From Streptomyces stelliscabiei (lineage in GTDB: Bacteria > Actinomycetota > Actinomycetes > Streptomycetales > Streptomycetaceae): a DNA stretch of 64,000 nucleotides. A program made the position numbers and the translations under genes. The stretch lies in NCBI RefSeq assembly GCF_014873495.1, contig NZ_JADBGF010000001.1, positions 6,696,001-6,760,000 on the forward strand, given 5' to 3'. Positions 40,932 through 49,534 of this stretch are shown one piece after another (positions within the stretch are counted from its first letter, which is position 1; each line of letters opens with the position of its first letter). Below the pieces are notes generated by a model. It did no database searches, was not told where the DNA came from, and saw only the letters and a program-made list of their open reading frames with translations.

Positions 40932-41261
40932 ATGCCCCACGCTCCCCAGTTGGACCTCTTGTCCCTTTCCGATGCTGTTTCCGGCCGCACCACCGGCCGG
41001 CCCACGATCACTGAGCAGTTCCTCGCGTTCGACGCCCAACGCCCCCACGTCTACCGCGCCTTGGAACGCCTGACCGCAGACCGGCTCGCGGCGGAGCCAC
41101 CCGCATCGGCCTCAAAGACCTCTTCGAAGCCCTGCGCTGGCGCCTCCCGCAGGGCGTGGCCGGGCTGAACATCAACTTCACCTCCCTGTACGCCCGCAAA
41201 TGGGACGCCGATCACCCCCCTGGGCGCGCCCGCGTTCGAACTGCGCCGCCGCACCCCCTGA
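40932..41261 (+). pseudogene. Phage/plasmid-type hypothetical gene with two frameshifts
   Basis: ATG 40932 starts ITEQFLAFDAQRPHVYRALE and LTADRLA. The signal shifts by one base near 41093 to GATRIGLKDLFEALRWRLPQ and LNINFTSLYARKWDADHP, then shifts back near 41214 in a run of six C to LGAPAFELRRRTP and stop. Joined (about 110 aa) it matches a small family I recall from actinophages and plasmids (HVYRALE...FEALRWR...N..Y..YAR). As written it is broken by one deletion plus one insertion. Confidence 0.65.
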
Positions 41262-41321
41262 CGTGACCGGCGTGCCCTCACATCAATTCCTTTTTCGCAC
41301 ATACGCACTTGGAGCCTTCTG

Positions 41322-42584
41322 TTGCTGTTTCGTCCCGTCGTCCTGGTCGTCGCCGCCGCTGACATGGAGGCCGAGGCGTATCGCGCGGACTGCCTTCAGA
41401 ACGTCGCCGCCCACTACGACGTCGTCCTGATCACCTGTAGCGAACCAACCTGGGAACGCCCGCACCTTCTTGACTGGGAGGTCGCCGATCCGACGGACCA
41501 GGCGGCCCTGACCGCTGCTGCCCTGGCCCTGGCCGAGCGGCACCCGGTGGCCGGGGTGATGACGTGGACCGAGTGGTACCTCGTGCCCGTCGCGCGCCTC
41601 GCCCGCCGCCTCGGCCTGCCCACGACCGGCCCAGAGGTCATGCAGGGCTGCCGCAACAAAGCCACCTCCAGGGCCCTGTTCGCCCGGCACGGGGTGCCCT
41701 CGGCCGCGTCCGCCCGGGTCCGCACCGTCGAAGAGGCGGCGCAGGCCGGCGCACGGATCGGCTACCCGGTCGTCCTCAAGCCCGCCGCGTACGCGGCCAG
41801 CATCGGCGTGATCCGCGTCAACGCCCCGGGCGACCTACCCTCCGCGTACGCGATCGCCGCCCAGACGGCAGGACACGGTGTGGAGAGCACCGAGGTCCTG
41901 GTCGAGGAGTACCTCGACGGGGACGAGGTGAGCGTCGAGTGCGCCACGTTCCAGGGCAAGACCACGGTGGTCGCCGTCACCCGCAAGACCGTCGGCCTGG
42001 AACCCTACTTCGAGGAACTCGCCCACACGGTGGACGCGGCCGACCCGCTGCTGGCCACCGTGACGCCCGTCGCCGAATCCGCGATCACCGCGCTGGGCAT
42101 CACCGACGGGATCAGCCACGTAGAGATGCGCCTGGTCGACGGCCGCCCACGACTGATCGAGGTCAACGCGCGCCTCGCCGGCGACCTGATCGGCCACCTC
42201 GTCCACCTCGCCACCGGCATCGACCTCGCCCGGACCGCCGCCGACATCGCCTGCAGACGCGCCCCCGACCTGACCCCCACCCGCCACCAGGCCGCAGCGA
42301 TCCGCTTCATCTACCCCGCCTACTCCGGCACCCTCACCGCCCGCCGCCTGACCGAACGCACCCAGGGGTTGGAGCGCGTCCGTTTCCAGCGACAGGCCGG
42401 TGACCGGCTGGTGCTGCCGCACGAAGGAGGCGATCTGTTCACCGCGCGCATCGGCTTCCTGATCGCCACCGGCCCGAACGCCTCCGTCGCCCAGGCCCGC
42501 GCCCAGGAGGCGTACCGCAACCTCGACGTCCAGGTGACCGCGGCTGCGCAGAAAGAGTCGGCCGAAGAGGACTTCGCCGCGTGA
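41322..42584 (+). CDS. ATP-grasp ligase (carboxylate-amine ligase type)
   Basis: A 420-aa ATP-grasp enzyme, which activates a carboxylate with ATP and joins it to an amine or thiol, for example amino-acid ligases. N-terminal Rossmann-like part (VVLVVAAADMEAEAYRADCL, GVMTWTEWYLVPVARLARRL); ATP-grasp core GCRNKATSRALFARHGVPSA, GYPVVLKPAAYAASIGVIRV, VLVEEYLDGDEVSVECATF; metal-binding region HVEMRLVDGRPRLIEVNAR (about 268-286). TTG 41322 follows GGAG. It neighbours two MFS exporters and a HAD protein, suggesting a small biosynthesis and export cassette, perhaps for a dipeptide. Confidence 0.88.
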   Translation: MLFRPVVLVVAAADMEAEAYRADCLQNVAAHYDVVLITCSEPTWERPHLLDWEVADPTDQAALTAAALALAERHPVAGVMTWTEWYLVPVARLARRLGLPTTGPEVMQGCRNKATSRALFARHGVPSAASARVRTVEEAAQAGARIGYPVVLKPAAYAASIGVIRVNAPGDLPSAYAIAAQTAGHGVESTEVLVEEYLDGDEVSVECATFQGKTTVVAVTRKTVGLEPYFEELAHTVDAADPLLATVTPVAESAITALGITDGISHVEMRLVDGRPRLIEVNARLAGDLIGHLVHLATGIDLARTAADIACRRAPDLTPTRHQAAAIRFIYPAYSGTLTARRLTERTQGLERVRFQRQAGDRLVLPHEGGDLFTARIGFLIATGPNASVAQARAQEAYRNLDVQVTAAAQKESAEEDFAA

Positions 42585-43741
42585 GCGGCACCGCGGCGAC
42601 CGATCTGGTGCGCAGCCGCCGCCTGTTGACCGGGTACTTCGCGGGTCTCGGTGTCGTGATGGCCGTGTGGGGCGCGCGCATGCCCGCCGTCCAAAAGACC
42701 GCCGACTTGAGTACCGCCGAACTCGCCCTCGTCCTGCTGGCCGCCGCCCTCGGCATGGTCGCCGGACTAAAGACCGGAGGACGCCTCGCCCACCCGGCCC
42801 GCCTGCCCGCGTTGCTGACCGGCGGCGCCATCGCTCTCGCCGCCTGCCTCGCCGCCCTCGGCGCCTGCCGCAGCCTGGACACCCTCTTTGTGGCGGCGTT
42901 CGTCTTCGGCGCCGCGCACGGCGTCCTCGACGTCGCAGTCAACGCTGCTGCGGTCCGATGCCAGAACGCCCACGGGCGCCCGATCATGGCCGGGCTCCAT
43001 GCGAGTTACAGCCTGGGGGCCCTCCTGGGCGCCGCGGTGGCCGCGGCCACCGCCCACACACCCCACACCGTCCTGTTCGCCGGCGTCTCGGCCGCCGCCA
43101 CGGCAGCGGCCTGTGCGACGACTCGGCTCACCCGCCGCGTTGCCGCCCCCGGACTCGAGCCCGCCCAGTACCGCAACCCCGCGAGCCCGGACGGGCGTGG
43201 GGGAATGTCCCGTTCCCGGTTGTGGCTGCTGGGCACGCTGGCGGCCGCAACCCTGCTGGGGGAGGGGGCCGCCGCCGACTGGGCCGCCATCCACCTGCAC
43301 AACCTCGACGCGACGGCCGCGACCAGCGCGGCGGCATTCGCCCTCTACAGCGCGGCCATGGCCGCCGGACGTCTCGCCGGAGACCGGCTCACCGCCCGCT
43401 ACGGCGCACCCGCCGTCGTACGCGCCGGCGCAGCCCTGGCCGGGCTCGGTCTCGCTACGGGCCTGGCCGGCTCCACCATCGCCTTCGCACTGGCCGGTTG
43501 GGCGGCCTTCGGCCTCGGGCTGTCCGTCACGATCCCCAGCCTGATCACTGCCGCCGGCGTCGGCGGACCCCGCGCGGTCGCCACCGTCGCGGTCACCGGC
43601 TACGTCGGCCTGCTCGCCGGCCCCGCCCTCATCGGCGCCCTCGCCACCCTCACCGCCCTGCCGATCGCGCTGCTGCTGCCCGCCCTCCTCGCAGCGGCCG
43701 TCGCCGCCCTGTCCCGCAAAGCTCTGGAGACCGCCCCTTGA
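42581..43741 (+). CDS. MFS transporter
   Basis: A 386-aa membrane protein with about 12 hydrophobic helices: LTGYFAGLGVVMAVWGARMP, LALVLLAAALGMVAGLKTGG, FVAAFVFGAAHGVLDVAVNA, LHASYSLGALLGAAVAAATA. The GARMP and DVAVNAAAV...H signatures resemble the FucP/YbjJ-like branch. GTG 42581 overlaps the ATP-grasp stop (GTGA), so the exporter and ligase are co-translated. Likely exports the ligase product. Confidence 0.88.
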   Translation: MSGTAATDLVRSRRLLTGYFAGLGVVMAVWGARMPAVQKTADLSTAELALVLLAAALGMVAGLKTGGRLAHPARLPALLTGGAIALAACLAALGACRSLDTLFVAAFVFGAAHGVLDVAVNAAAVRCQNAHGRPIMAGLHASYSLGALLGAAVAAATAHTPHTVLFAGVSAAATAAACATTRLTRRVAAPGLEPAQYRNPASPDGRGGMSRSRLWLLGTLAAATLLGEGAAADWAAIHLHNLDATAATSAAAFALYSAAMAAGRLAGDRLTARYGAPAVVRAGAALAGLGLATGLAGSTIAFALAGWAAFGLGLSVTIPSLITAAGVGGPRAVATVAVTGYVGLLAGPALIGALATLTALPIALLLPALLAAAVAALSRKALETAP

Positions 43742-44418
43742 CCAGCACTTCCCTCACGCCCACCGGTGTGGACGCCTTGATCATCGACTACAACGGTGTT
43801 CTGGGCCGACAGCCCACCCCCATCATGTGGAGACGCCTCGCCGACCTCGCCGAGTGGCCCCACGGGCAACTCGACTCCTTCCAGGACGCCTTCTGGGCTC
43901 CCCGGGAGGCTTACGACGCCGGAGAGCTCAGCGATCTCGCCTACTGGGCCAAGGTCCTCGGCCACCACCCCGGCCCGCGCTGGCTGCGCACCCTGCGCAC
44001 CGCCGACACCGCCATGTGGACCCGCACCGACGACCGCGTCCTCGACATCCTGCACCGCGCCCACCAGACGGGCCTGCCCATGGTGCTCCTCTCCAACGCC
44101 CCGCACTTCCTGAGCGACATCCTCGATGCCACCGACTGGCGGCGCACGCTGATGACCGACGCCCTGTATTCGGCCCGCCTGGGCCTGTGCAAACCTCACC
44201 CGGCCGCCTACGAACACGCCCTCGCGGCCACCGGCGTCGCCGATCCCGGACGCGTCCTGTTCATCGACGACCGCGAAGACAACTGCCAGGCGGCAGCCGC
44301 TCTGGGTCTTCGCAACCTGCACTACACCGGCCAACCCGCCGACCTGGAGAAGCAGTTGAACCCCGCCGGTCTGGCCGCCGTGTGCTCGCCGGCAGCTCCG
44401 CGCGGCACCAGCACCTGA
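43738..44418 (+). CDS. HAD-superfamily hydrolase, subfamily IA-like
   Basis: A 226-aa HAD protein. Motif I is ALIIDYNGVLG (nucleophile Asp in DYN; the usual second Asp is Asn), motif II VLLSNAP, motif III K in LCKPHPAAYEHALAATG, motif IV VLFIDDREDN. Cap region DSFQDAFWAPREAYDAGELS. The DxN variation occurs in some HAD-IA groups but could reduce phosphatase activity. TTG 43738 overlaps the MFS stop (TTGA). It completes the ligase-exporter-HAD cassette; might trim a phosphate from an intermediate. Confidence 0.85.
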   Translation: MTSTSLTPTGVDALIIDYNGVLGRQPTPIMWRRLADLAEWPHGQLDSFQDAFWAPREAYDAGELSDLAYWAKVLGHHPGPRWLRTLRTADTAMWTRTDDRVLDILHRAHQTGLPMVLLSNAPHFLSDILDATDWRRTLMTDALYSARLGLCKPHPAAYEHALAATGVADPGRVLFIDDREDNCQAAAALGLRNLHYTGQPADLEKQLNPAGLAAVCSPAAPRGTST

Positions 44419-44458
44419 TATCGCCTGCCACTGCTCCACCCCGACCCCCAGGACCCCT

Positions 44459-45325
44459 GTGCCCGATACCGAAGAGATCGATGGCGACGTCTACGTCTCC
44501 CCTCGCTACCTTGCCGGCAGCACCTTCATCGGCGACCCCGCGCTGGAGCCTCTCCTCACGCTCGGTTTTGATCTGCGTCACGACGACCTCGGCAACGCCT
44601 ACGTCACCGCGCCCGACCACCGCGTCCGCCTCGGGTACCTGCCCGAGGGAGACGACGACGGGCTGTGGCGGATCAACGCCCACCGCGACCGCTTCGGCCC
44701 GCCCGCGTGGGGCGTCAGCTTCAACGACTCCGCCCCCACGGAGTTCGTGACCGCCTTCACCACCGCCCTCGCCGAGGCATACACGGCCGGACCTGACACG
44801 TATCTGGCCCCGCCCGACCTCAAGGACCCCGAACTCGGCGCCTTCGACGCCGTGGTCCCGCTGATCAAGAACGGCTGGCAGTTCCAGCACCCGCGCTGGG
44901 GCGTGATGGAACTCCAGCCCCCCGACGGAATGGCCACCCTCGAATACACCACCGGCCGCCTCGACCCGGCAAAGGAACTCACCACCCTGGAGGCCCGCTG
45001 GTACCTGTGGGGCGGCCCGAAGAGCGGCCACGCCCGTTGGTACGCCACTGCCTCCACCCACACACCGACCGCCCTGGTCAAAGCCATCACCCAGAGCGTG
45101 TCCGACCCGGCACCCCTGCCGCGCTGGAAGGACTCGATGCTCTCCTCGCTGCGCGAAGCCGCCGAGCTCACCCCCGTCACACCACCCGCACCCCCGGTAC
45201 CCACACCTCTCGACGTCCAGCGCGCCACCGCCCGCCGACCGGCCCTCGGCACCCGCAGCGTCCCCCGCTGGAGTACCACCACCGTTGCCGCGACTCCCAC
45301 CGCCCGCACCGGCCCACGCCGCTGA
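44459..45325 (+). CDS. DUF317 protein (fifth copy)
   Basis: A 288-aa DUF317 protein, the only one on the plus strand. Copy one (about 10-115): VSPRYLAGSTFIGDPALEPL, DGLWRINAHRDRFGPPAWGV, EFVTAFTTALAEAY. Copy two (about 120-215): DAVVPLIKNGWQFQHPRWGV, RWYLWGGPKSGHARWYATAS, TALVKAITQSVSDPAPLP. Ser/Thr/Pro/Arg-rich tail like the other four. GTG start. Separated from the ligase cassette by 40 bp. Confidence 0.87.
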   Translation: MPDTEEIDGDVYVSPRYLAGSTFIGDPALEPLLTLGFDLRHDDLGNAYVTAPDHRVRLGYLPEGDDDGLWRINAHRDRFGPPAWGVSFNDSAPTEFVTAFTTALAEAYTAGPDTYLAPPDLKDPELGAFDAVVPLIKNGWQFQHPRWGVMELQPPDGMATLEYTTGRLDPAKELTTLEARWYLWGGPKSGHARWYATASTHTPTALVKAITQSVSDPAPLPRWKDSMLSSLREAAELTPVTPPAPPVPTPLDVQRATARRPALGTRSVPRWSTTTVAATPTARTGPRR

Positions 45326-45366
45326 ACGATCTCTCCTGCCCACGCACGCCAGAAGGTCTTCCGTAA

Positions 45367-45861
45367 GTGTCCCTGCACGCCCAGCAGTTCTTCACCGAGC
45401 ACCTCACGCTCCCGTTCGCCGAGAGCTCGGTCATCGGCAACACCTACTACGCCACCCCGCTGCCCAGCTCCTCTCTGCGGCTGCGGATCGACTTCTCGCG
45501 CACCATCCGCGAAAACGAGTACGACGGTCTGCGCCTTGCCGTTCGCCATCCTGAGAAGGGGTAAGTGGACGCCGTGGTCCTCGCCTTCGACGAGCACGGC
45601 ACCTTTACGCGGCGCGACGCCGCCCGTGAGGACCAGCCCGGCTACAGCGGCTACGCCCGCATCCTCGACCTGCGTGGCCACAACCGCCAGCCACCGTGGA
45701 CCGGCGCCGAGGTCGGCGGGCTACTGGCCGCGATCGAGCAGTACACACAGGTCTGGTTCCCCGGAGCCTGGACGACCACCGCACGCTCCCGGCCAGCAGC
45801 CTGCACCGTGCAGAAGGTCCCCCCCGCCCCGGCCAGCCCCACTGCAAGACGAACACGCTGA
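45367..45861 (+). pseudogene. Hypothetical gene interrupted by an in-frame TAA
   Basis: From GTG 45367 the product SLHAQQFFTEHLTLPFAESS ... NEYDGLRLAVRHPEKG meets TAA (45562-45564). The same frame continues at once from GTG: VDAVVLAFDEHGTFTRRDAA, GYSGYARILDLRGHNRQPPW, LLAAIEQYTQVWFPGAW. The two halves read as one protein of about 164 aa of a Streptomyces hypothetical family. Either the stop is a mutation, or GAAGGGG before TAAGTG allows restart, giving two polypeptides of 65 and 98 aa. Confidence 0.62.
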
Positions 45862-45885
45862 CCCACCACACAAACACGGAGATAC

Positions 45886-46432
45886 ATGGCCCCGCCCCGC
45901 TGGCTGGCCCTCCGGCACCGACCACAGCCCGAGGCCACACGCACCGCCGAGCCTGAGGCCCACACCCCGTCGGCACCGCAGGGCCCTTGGCTCACGGACC
46001 CGCACCTCCGCGCCCGGCTGCAATCCGCCACGCTGACCATGCTCGACCTGATCGAAGACGTCATGGACGACGACTTCACCCTGACCGAAGACCGAAGCCA
46101 TCGACGGCTTCTGCCACCATGCCGTCGACCTGCGCAACATCCCCGCCGAGTACGGCATCCTCGTCGAAGTCGAAGTCGAAGTCGAAGTCGAAGTCGAAGT
46201 CGAAGCCGCAGCGCAGATCGTCCAAGCCGCCGGCCTGCCCGCGGGCTCGCCCTTCGGCCCCTCCATCGCCCAGGGCCTGGCCCACATCGAGACACGTCCC
46301 ATCGACGACCAGCAACATCTCGTACGAGTAGCGGCCCGTCGCTACGCGAGCACCATGCCCTCACGTCGCCGGACCCGAATCCGTCAGGTACCGGCCGCCC
46401 CACTGGTCCAGCCTCCGCGCCCTACCCGCTGA
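45886..46432 (+). pseudogene. Hypothetical gene with frameshift and VE repeat
   Basis: ATG 45886 begins APPRWLALRHRPQPEATRTA ... MLDLIEDVMDDDFTLTED. Near 46085 one extra base moves the coding signal to EAIDGFCHHAVDLRNIPAEY, a (VE)7 run, AAAQIVQAAGLPAGSPFGPS and an Arg-rich tail ending at 46432. Joined length is about 181 aa. The uncorrected frame gives an Arg/Ser-rich shadow. Unrecognised family. Confidence 0.6.
46163..46204 (+). repeat. Hexanucleotide tandem repeat (GTCGAA)x7
   Basis: Seven perfect copies of GTCGAA encode alternating Val-Glu within the broken gene 45886-46432. Perfect identity of all units indicates recent slippage and probable copy-number variation between strains. Confidence 0.95.
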
Positions 46433-46496
46433 CCGGCCCAACCCCCTTCTGCCGACGGGCAGTCCTGCCCGCGCCCTATCCAGGAGAGTCCCCTTC

Positions 46497-47509
46497 TTGC
46501 ACACCCGCTCTGCCCGCTGTCTTCCTGCCGCAGCGGTAACCATCGCCGCTGTGGCCAGCACCGTGTCCCTGGCTCCGGCCGCCGCGGCACAGATTCCCGA
46601 GCCGACGCAGTCCACGTCCACTGTCCCGTTGAACGCGGCTGAGACCGGCGGGGTCACCATCCTGAAGAAGGATCCCGGCGGTGACGTCCTCGCCGGCGCT
46701 TCGTTCACCCTGCTCGACTCCACGGGTCAGCAGGCCGCCCGCGGCAAGACCGATGCCGACGGCCAGCTCGCATTCGAGCACCTGGCACCGGGGGTCTACC
46801 GGCTCAAGGAGGTGTCCAGTGGCAGCCCGCTGCATGACGTCGTCGACGACCAGGACGTCATCGTCACCCCTGGCGCGGACAGTCCGCTGACGATCACCGA
46901 CCCCTTCAAGCCCGCCACGGTCACGCTGAAGGCCAAGGACAGCAAGAGCGACAAGCTGCTGCCCGGGTCGACCGTCAACATCGGCACCGGCGACACCACC
47001 CTCCTCACCCTCACCACGGCGCAGGCGGCACCGCCTCCGCGAAACTGCCCATCAACAGCCGCACCGGCAGTCACTTCTGGGTCAAGCAAACGACGGCAAC
47101 GGACGGATACGACCTGTACAAGCCCTCGAAAAGCTTCACCGCAAAGCCCGGCAGCCCGGTCACCGTGACCGTCACCAACGCCAAGACCACCGGCACGACA
47201 CCGGAGCCCGCCACCTCCGAGAAGCCGTCAGACAAGCCGGCCGACGAGTCCACGTCGGACAAGCCGATCCCGAACCAGGGCGACACCACTTCCTCGCCGT
47301 CTGTCTCGCCGTCCGACAGCGCGGTCGTAACCGAGACGGCGTCGAGCACTGCGGTCCCCACCGCCGAGGGCACGCTCGCCCACACCGGAGCCGACGCCAC
47401 CCCGTGGCTACTCGGCGGCGCCGGCTTCCTCCTCGCCGCTGGCGGAGGCGCCATCTTCGCGGCACGCCGCCGCCGAATCGACGACAGCGACGGCCCCGCT
47501 CACAGCTGA
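46497..47509 (+). pseudogene. LAxTG cell-wall-anchored SpaA-like protein with frameshift
   Basis: TTG 46497 (GGAGAG upstream) starts a signal peptide (ARCLPAAAVTIAAVASTVSL) and a SpaA/prealbumin-like domain (GGVTILKKDPGGDVLAGASF, LLDSTGQQAARGKTDADGQL, LAPGVYRLKEVSSGSPL). Near 47030 one base is missing. The adjacent frame continues SAKLPINSRTGSHFWVKQTT, GYDLYKPSKSFTAKPGSPVT, a Ser/Pro/Asp stalk and LAHTGADATPWLLGGAGFLL with a basic end, a sortase-E type LAxTG signal. Whole protein would be about 337 aa on the cell surface, possibly an adhesin for mating. Confidence 0.75.
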
Positions 47510-47534
47510 TACAGCCCCGTCGGCACCCGCCACA

Positions 47535-47565
47535 GCCCTCGAATTCCGTCACGGATTTCGGGGGC
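47535..47565 (+). terminator. Hairpin terminator after the plus-strand operon
   Basis: GCCCTCGAA (47535-47543) pairs with TTCGGGGGC (47557-47565, one G-U pair), with an inner CCGT/ACGG stem, followed by TTT. It lies 26 nt after the LAxTG gene and closes the long rightward operon. Confidence 0.75.
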
Positions 47566-47751
47566 TTTCGCGTGCCCGGTAGACGGGCCTACGGATGGGA
47601 GCCGCCACCTGGCCGGACCCCACAGGAGCATGCGCGGGCGACCTACGACGGCCGACGGAACCTGCGGAAGTGGCGGACGGCGCGACCGCCGTCACGAAGG
47701 CTCGCGGGCGCCTCGGATCCTGGTCCGCAGGCGTTCCTGTGGCTCTGCACA

Positions 47752-47836
47752 TGAGAACGGGAGTCGTTTATCAACGACTCCCGGAGTCACTGCGAGACCC
47801 CGCCGCTTGATCAATGTCGATGAGTTCGGGAGTCGC
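47752..47836 (+). repeat. Inverted-homologous segment, left copy
   Basis: In the 47566-47914 gap, 47752-47836 is clearly related to the complement of 49535-49635. Shared stretches include GAGAACGGGAGTCGTTT, TCAA.GA and GAGTTCGGGAG. The segments flank the rep-like gene and small membrane gene in inverted orientation. They may be remnants of one gene or of a mobile element end. The rest of the gap shows nothing. Confidence 0.55.
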
Positions 47837-47914
47837 TGACGGCCGGGTCGGCGGTTCGAGGGTCCCCCTCGGCAAAGCGGGCCGGGCTCAGGGCAGTCGC
47901 GTGCGGCGCGCGCC

Positions 47915-49051
47915 TCACTCGTCGGCCGGCGCATGGCCGGCGAGCCGCTCGGGATCGTGCTGCACGCGCTTCATGGCGGCATCGGCGAGTGCCTCTCGCC
48001 GATGGGTGAGTTCCCGGTCGAGCGCCTGCGCGGCGCTCTCAGCGAGCCCATCGTCGGTCATCTGCCAAAAATGTGGCTGGTAAGGCTGGCGGACGCGAGT
48101 GGGCTGAGAGAAGAGCGCCGTTATGACGGGGTCGGCGATCGCGTCCAGGGCAGCCTTTAGCCCCTCGGGAGGTTCGGCGTGGCGGATGAGACCGAACTCG
48201 AGAAGGCGCTGACACCCGTCTTCCCAGGCATCGTCACGCAGACCGAAGGCCTGCATGCGGGGCCGCGTGGTGAGGAAGACGCCCGACACGCGGTGCTTCC
48301 TGGGCGCCCACTGGCTCATCCATCTCAGGATGAGCCAGGTGGCGACCTCGGAAGGATTGAGCACCTGGATCCAGCCCTTCAGGAAGAAGTCCTTAGGGAG
48401 CGTGATCGTCCTGGCGGCTGTCCAGCTACGGACGGGGACGGTGTAGATGTCTGGGGTCGGCATATCGCCCCGCCCGCCTTCCTCCATGAGCGAGAAGTCC
48501 TCGTATAACCGCTGTCCGCGCGCGCCCCGGGGCAGGGAGACCAAGGCGTCTTCATGGCCGAGTTCTTCCAGAGTTCTCAGGGCTCCCTTGACTTGCCGAA
48601 GCCGCAGGTCCTCCAGCTTCCTCGTGCGCCACCGCTCCTCCGCGCGCGTACTACCGCGGAGCTCTGGAGGCATGTGCTTGAACGCGGCGTCGTACGCCCC
48701 CGACGCCGTGTCGTACGCACCGTCGATGGCAACGAGGGCGGACCACGATTCGGCACCCTTCAGCGGGCGGACGTTCTGCCAGGGGTCCCCCGTGTCCAGT
48801 CGGCACTGCGCCTCGAAGAGGGCCAGCAGGTAGAAGCGCAGCGCTATCCCTCGCGGAAGGACTAGCTTGGTGAGTCTCGACCGTTCCCCGTCGGCCCGCA
48901 GCAAAGCGGTGCGCAGGACGATCGAGTCCGGCTTCTTCCCTGCCTTCCAGATTCCGCCCAGGGCCTCAGACGCTTTCGTTACCGAGCCGGTCCTTCGCAT
49001 CTGCTGCAGTCGGCGCAGTCTGCGCTCGTTCGTCTCCCGTGCATCAGCCAC
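47915..49051 (-). CDS. Two-winged-helix protein, candidate replication initiator
   Basis: A 378-aa soluble basic protein. Region about 60-175 (LVLPRGIALRFYLLALFEAQ, LRLRQVKGALRTLEELGHED) and region about 205-300 (ITLPKDFFLKGWIQVLNPSE, VATWLILRWMSQWAPRKHRV, WEDGCQRLLEFGLIRH) both look like winged helices, the arrangement of many plasmid Rep proteins. It stands alone on its strand and its GTG start abuts nested inverted repeats (49059-49134). No RCR or helicase motif is visible. Another DNA-binding role is possible. Identification as Rep is inference. Confidence 0.6.
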   Translation of the reverse strand: MADARETNERRLRRLQQMRRTGSVTKASEALGGIWKAGKKPDSIVLRTALLRADGERSRLTKLVLPRGIALRFYLLALFEAQCRLDTGDPWQNVRPLKGAESWSALVAIDGAYDTASGAYDAAFKHMPPELRGSTRAEERWRTRKLEDLRLRQVKGALRTLEELGHEDALVSLPRGARGQRLYEDFSLMEEGGRGDMPTPDIYTVPVRSWTAARTITLPKDFFLKGWIQVLNPSEVATWLILRWMSQWAPRKHRVSGVFLTTRPRMQAFGLRDDAWEDGCQRLLEFGLIRHAEPPEGLKAALDAIADPVITALFSQPTRVRQPYQPHFWQMTDDGLAESAAQALDRELTHRREALADAAMKRVQHDPERLAGHAPADE

Positions 49052-49058
49052 GAAGAAA

Positions 49059-49134
49059 GATTAGCGTTTTGATCCCACCGTCTTGATCCGGGTAAAGAGC
49101 CTCAAGAGCCTTTACCCGGATCAAAACGTTAATC
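49059..49134. promoter_or_regulatory. Nested inverted repeats upstream of the rep-like gene
   Basis: TTGATCCGGGTAAAG (49083-49097) and its exact complement (49110-49124) flank a 12-nt centre. Outside them, 49059-49075 and 49118-49134 are inverted with 16 of 17 matching. TTGATCC occurs twice in the left arm. Located 8 nt before the GTG of 47915-49051. Likely operator or origin iteron region; it could alternatively terminate a transcript. Confidence 0.62.
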
Positions 49135-49227
49135 ACGTCCCGACGAAGGGACTTCCAGGCCCCTCACCATGGACTTTAGGCCCGCTCAACGCGGGCTCGG
49201 CGGTCACGTCGTTCGCACAGACGCGAA

Positions 49228-49252
49228 CGGCCCCGGGGTTCAGCCGGGGCCG
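49228..49252 (+). terminator. GC hairpin before the small membrane gene
   Basis: CGGCCCCGG and CCGGGGCCG arms around a 7-nt loop, 34 nt before GTG 49286. May terminate upstream transcription or attenuate the small gene. Confidence 0.55.
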
Positions 49253-49285
49253 CCTGCTCGAGGATTCCTTCAAGGAGAACAGTAC

Positions 49286-49447
49286 GTGGCAGATTCCAAT
49301 GACCCCCAGCCCCTGCCCCAGCGCTGGGCGATCATTCTGCTCGCCGGCGTCCTGGCGGGCGCCCTCGTCCTGAGCCTGGCAGGCCCGCTGCCCGGGCTCG
49401 GTGCCGCAGGCGCGACGGTGCTCGCCCTGCACAAGCTCGTGGCGTAG
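49286..49447 (+). CDS. 53-aa membrane protein
   Basis: GTG 49286 is preceded by AAGGAG at 6 nt. Product ADSNDPQPLPQRWAIILLAG then VLAGALVLSLAGPLPGLGAA with one or two membrane segments. Small membrane proteins beside replication genes are common in Streptomyces plasmids. It lies divergently from the rep-like gene. Function unknown. Confidence 0.65.
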   Translation: MADSNDPQPLPQRWAIILLAGVLAGALVLSLAGPLPGLGAAGATVLALHKLVA

Positions 49448-49534
49448 CGAAACCGGTGGAGGGGGCTGCTGGCACCCTCCACCGGCGCCGTCAGGTGCCC
49501 CTGGCCGCTCTGTGCCCAACAGGGCGGCACCGCG

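Noticed and set aside
46163..46204. GTCGAA repeats as a CRISPR array
   Set aside because: Six-base units without spacers, inside a coding frame; no cas genes in the window.
47846..47865. GGTTCGAG, tRNA T-arm-like
   Set aside because: No complementary stem, acceptor or anticodon arm nearby.
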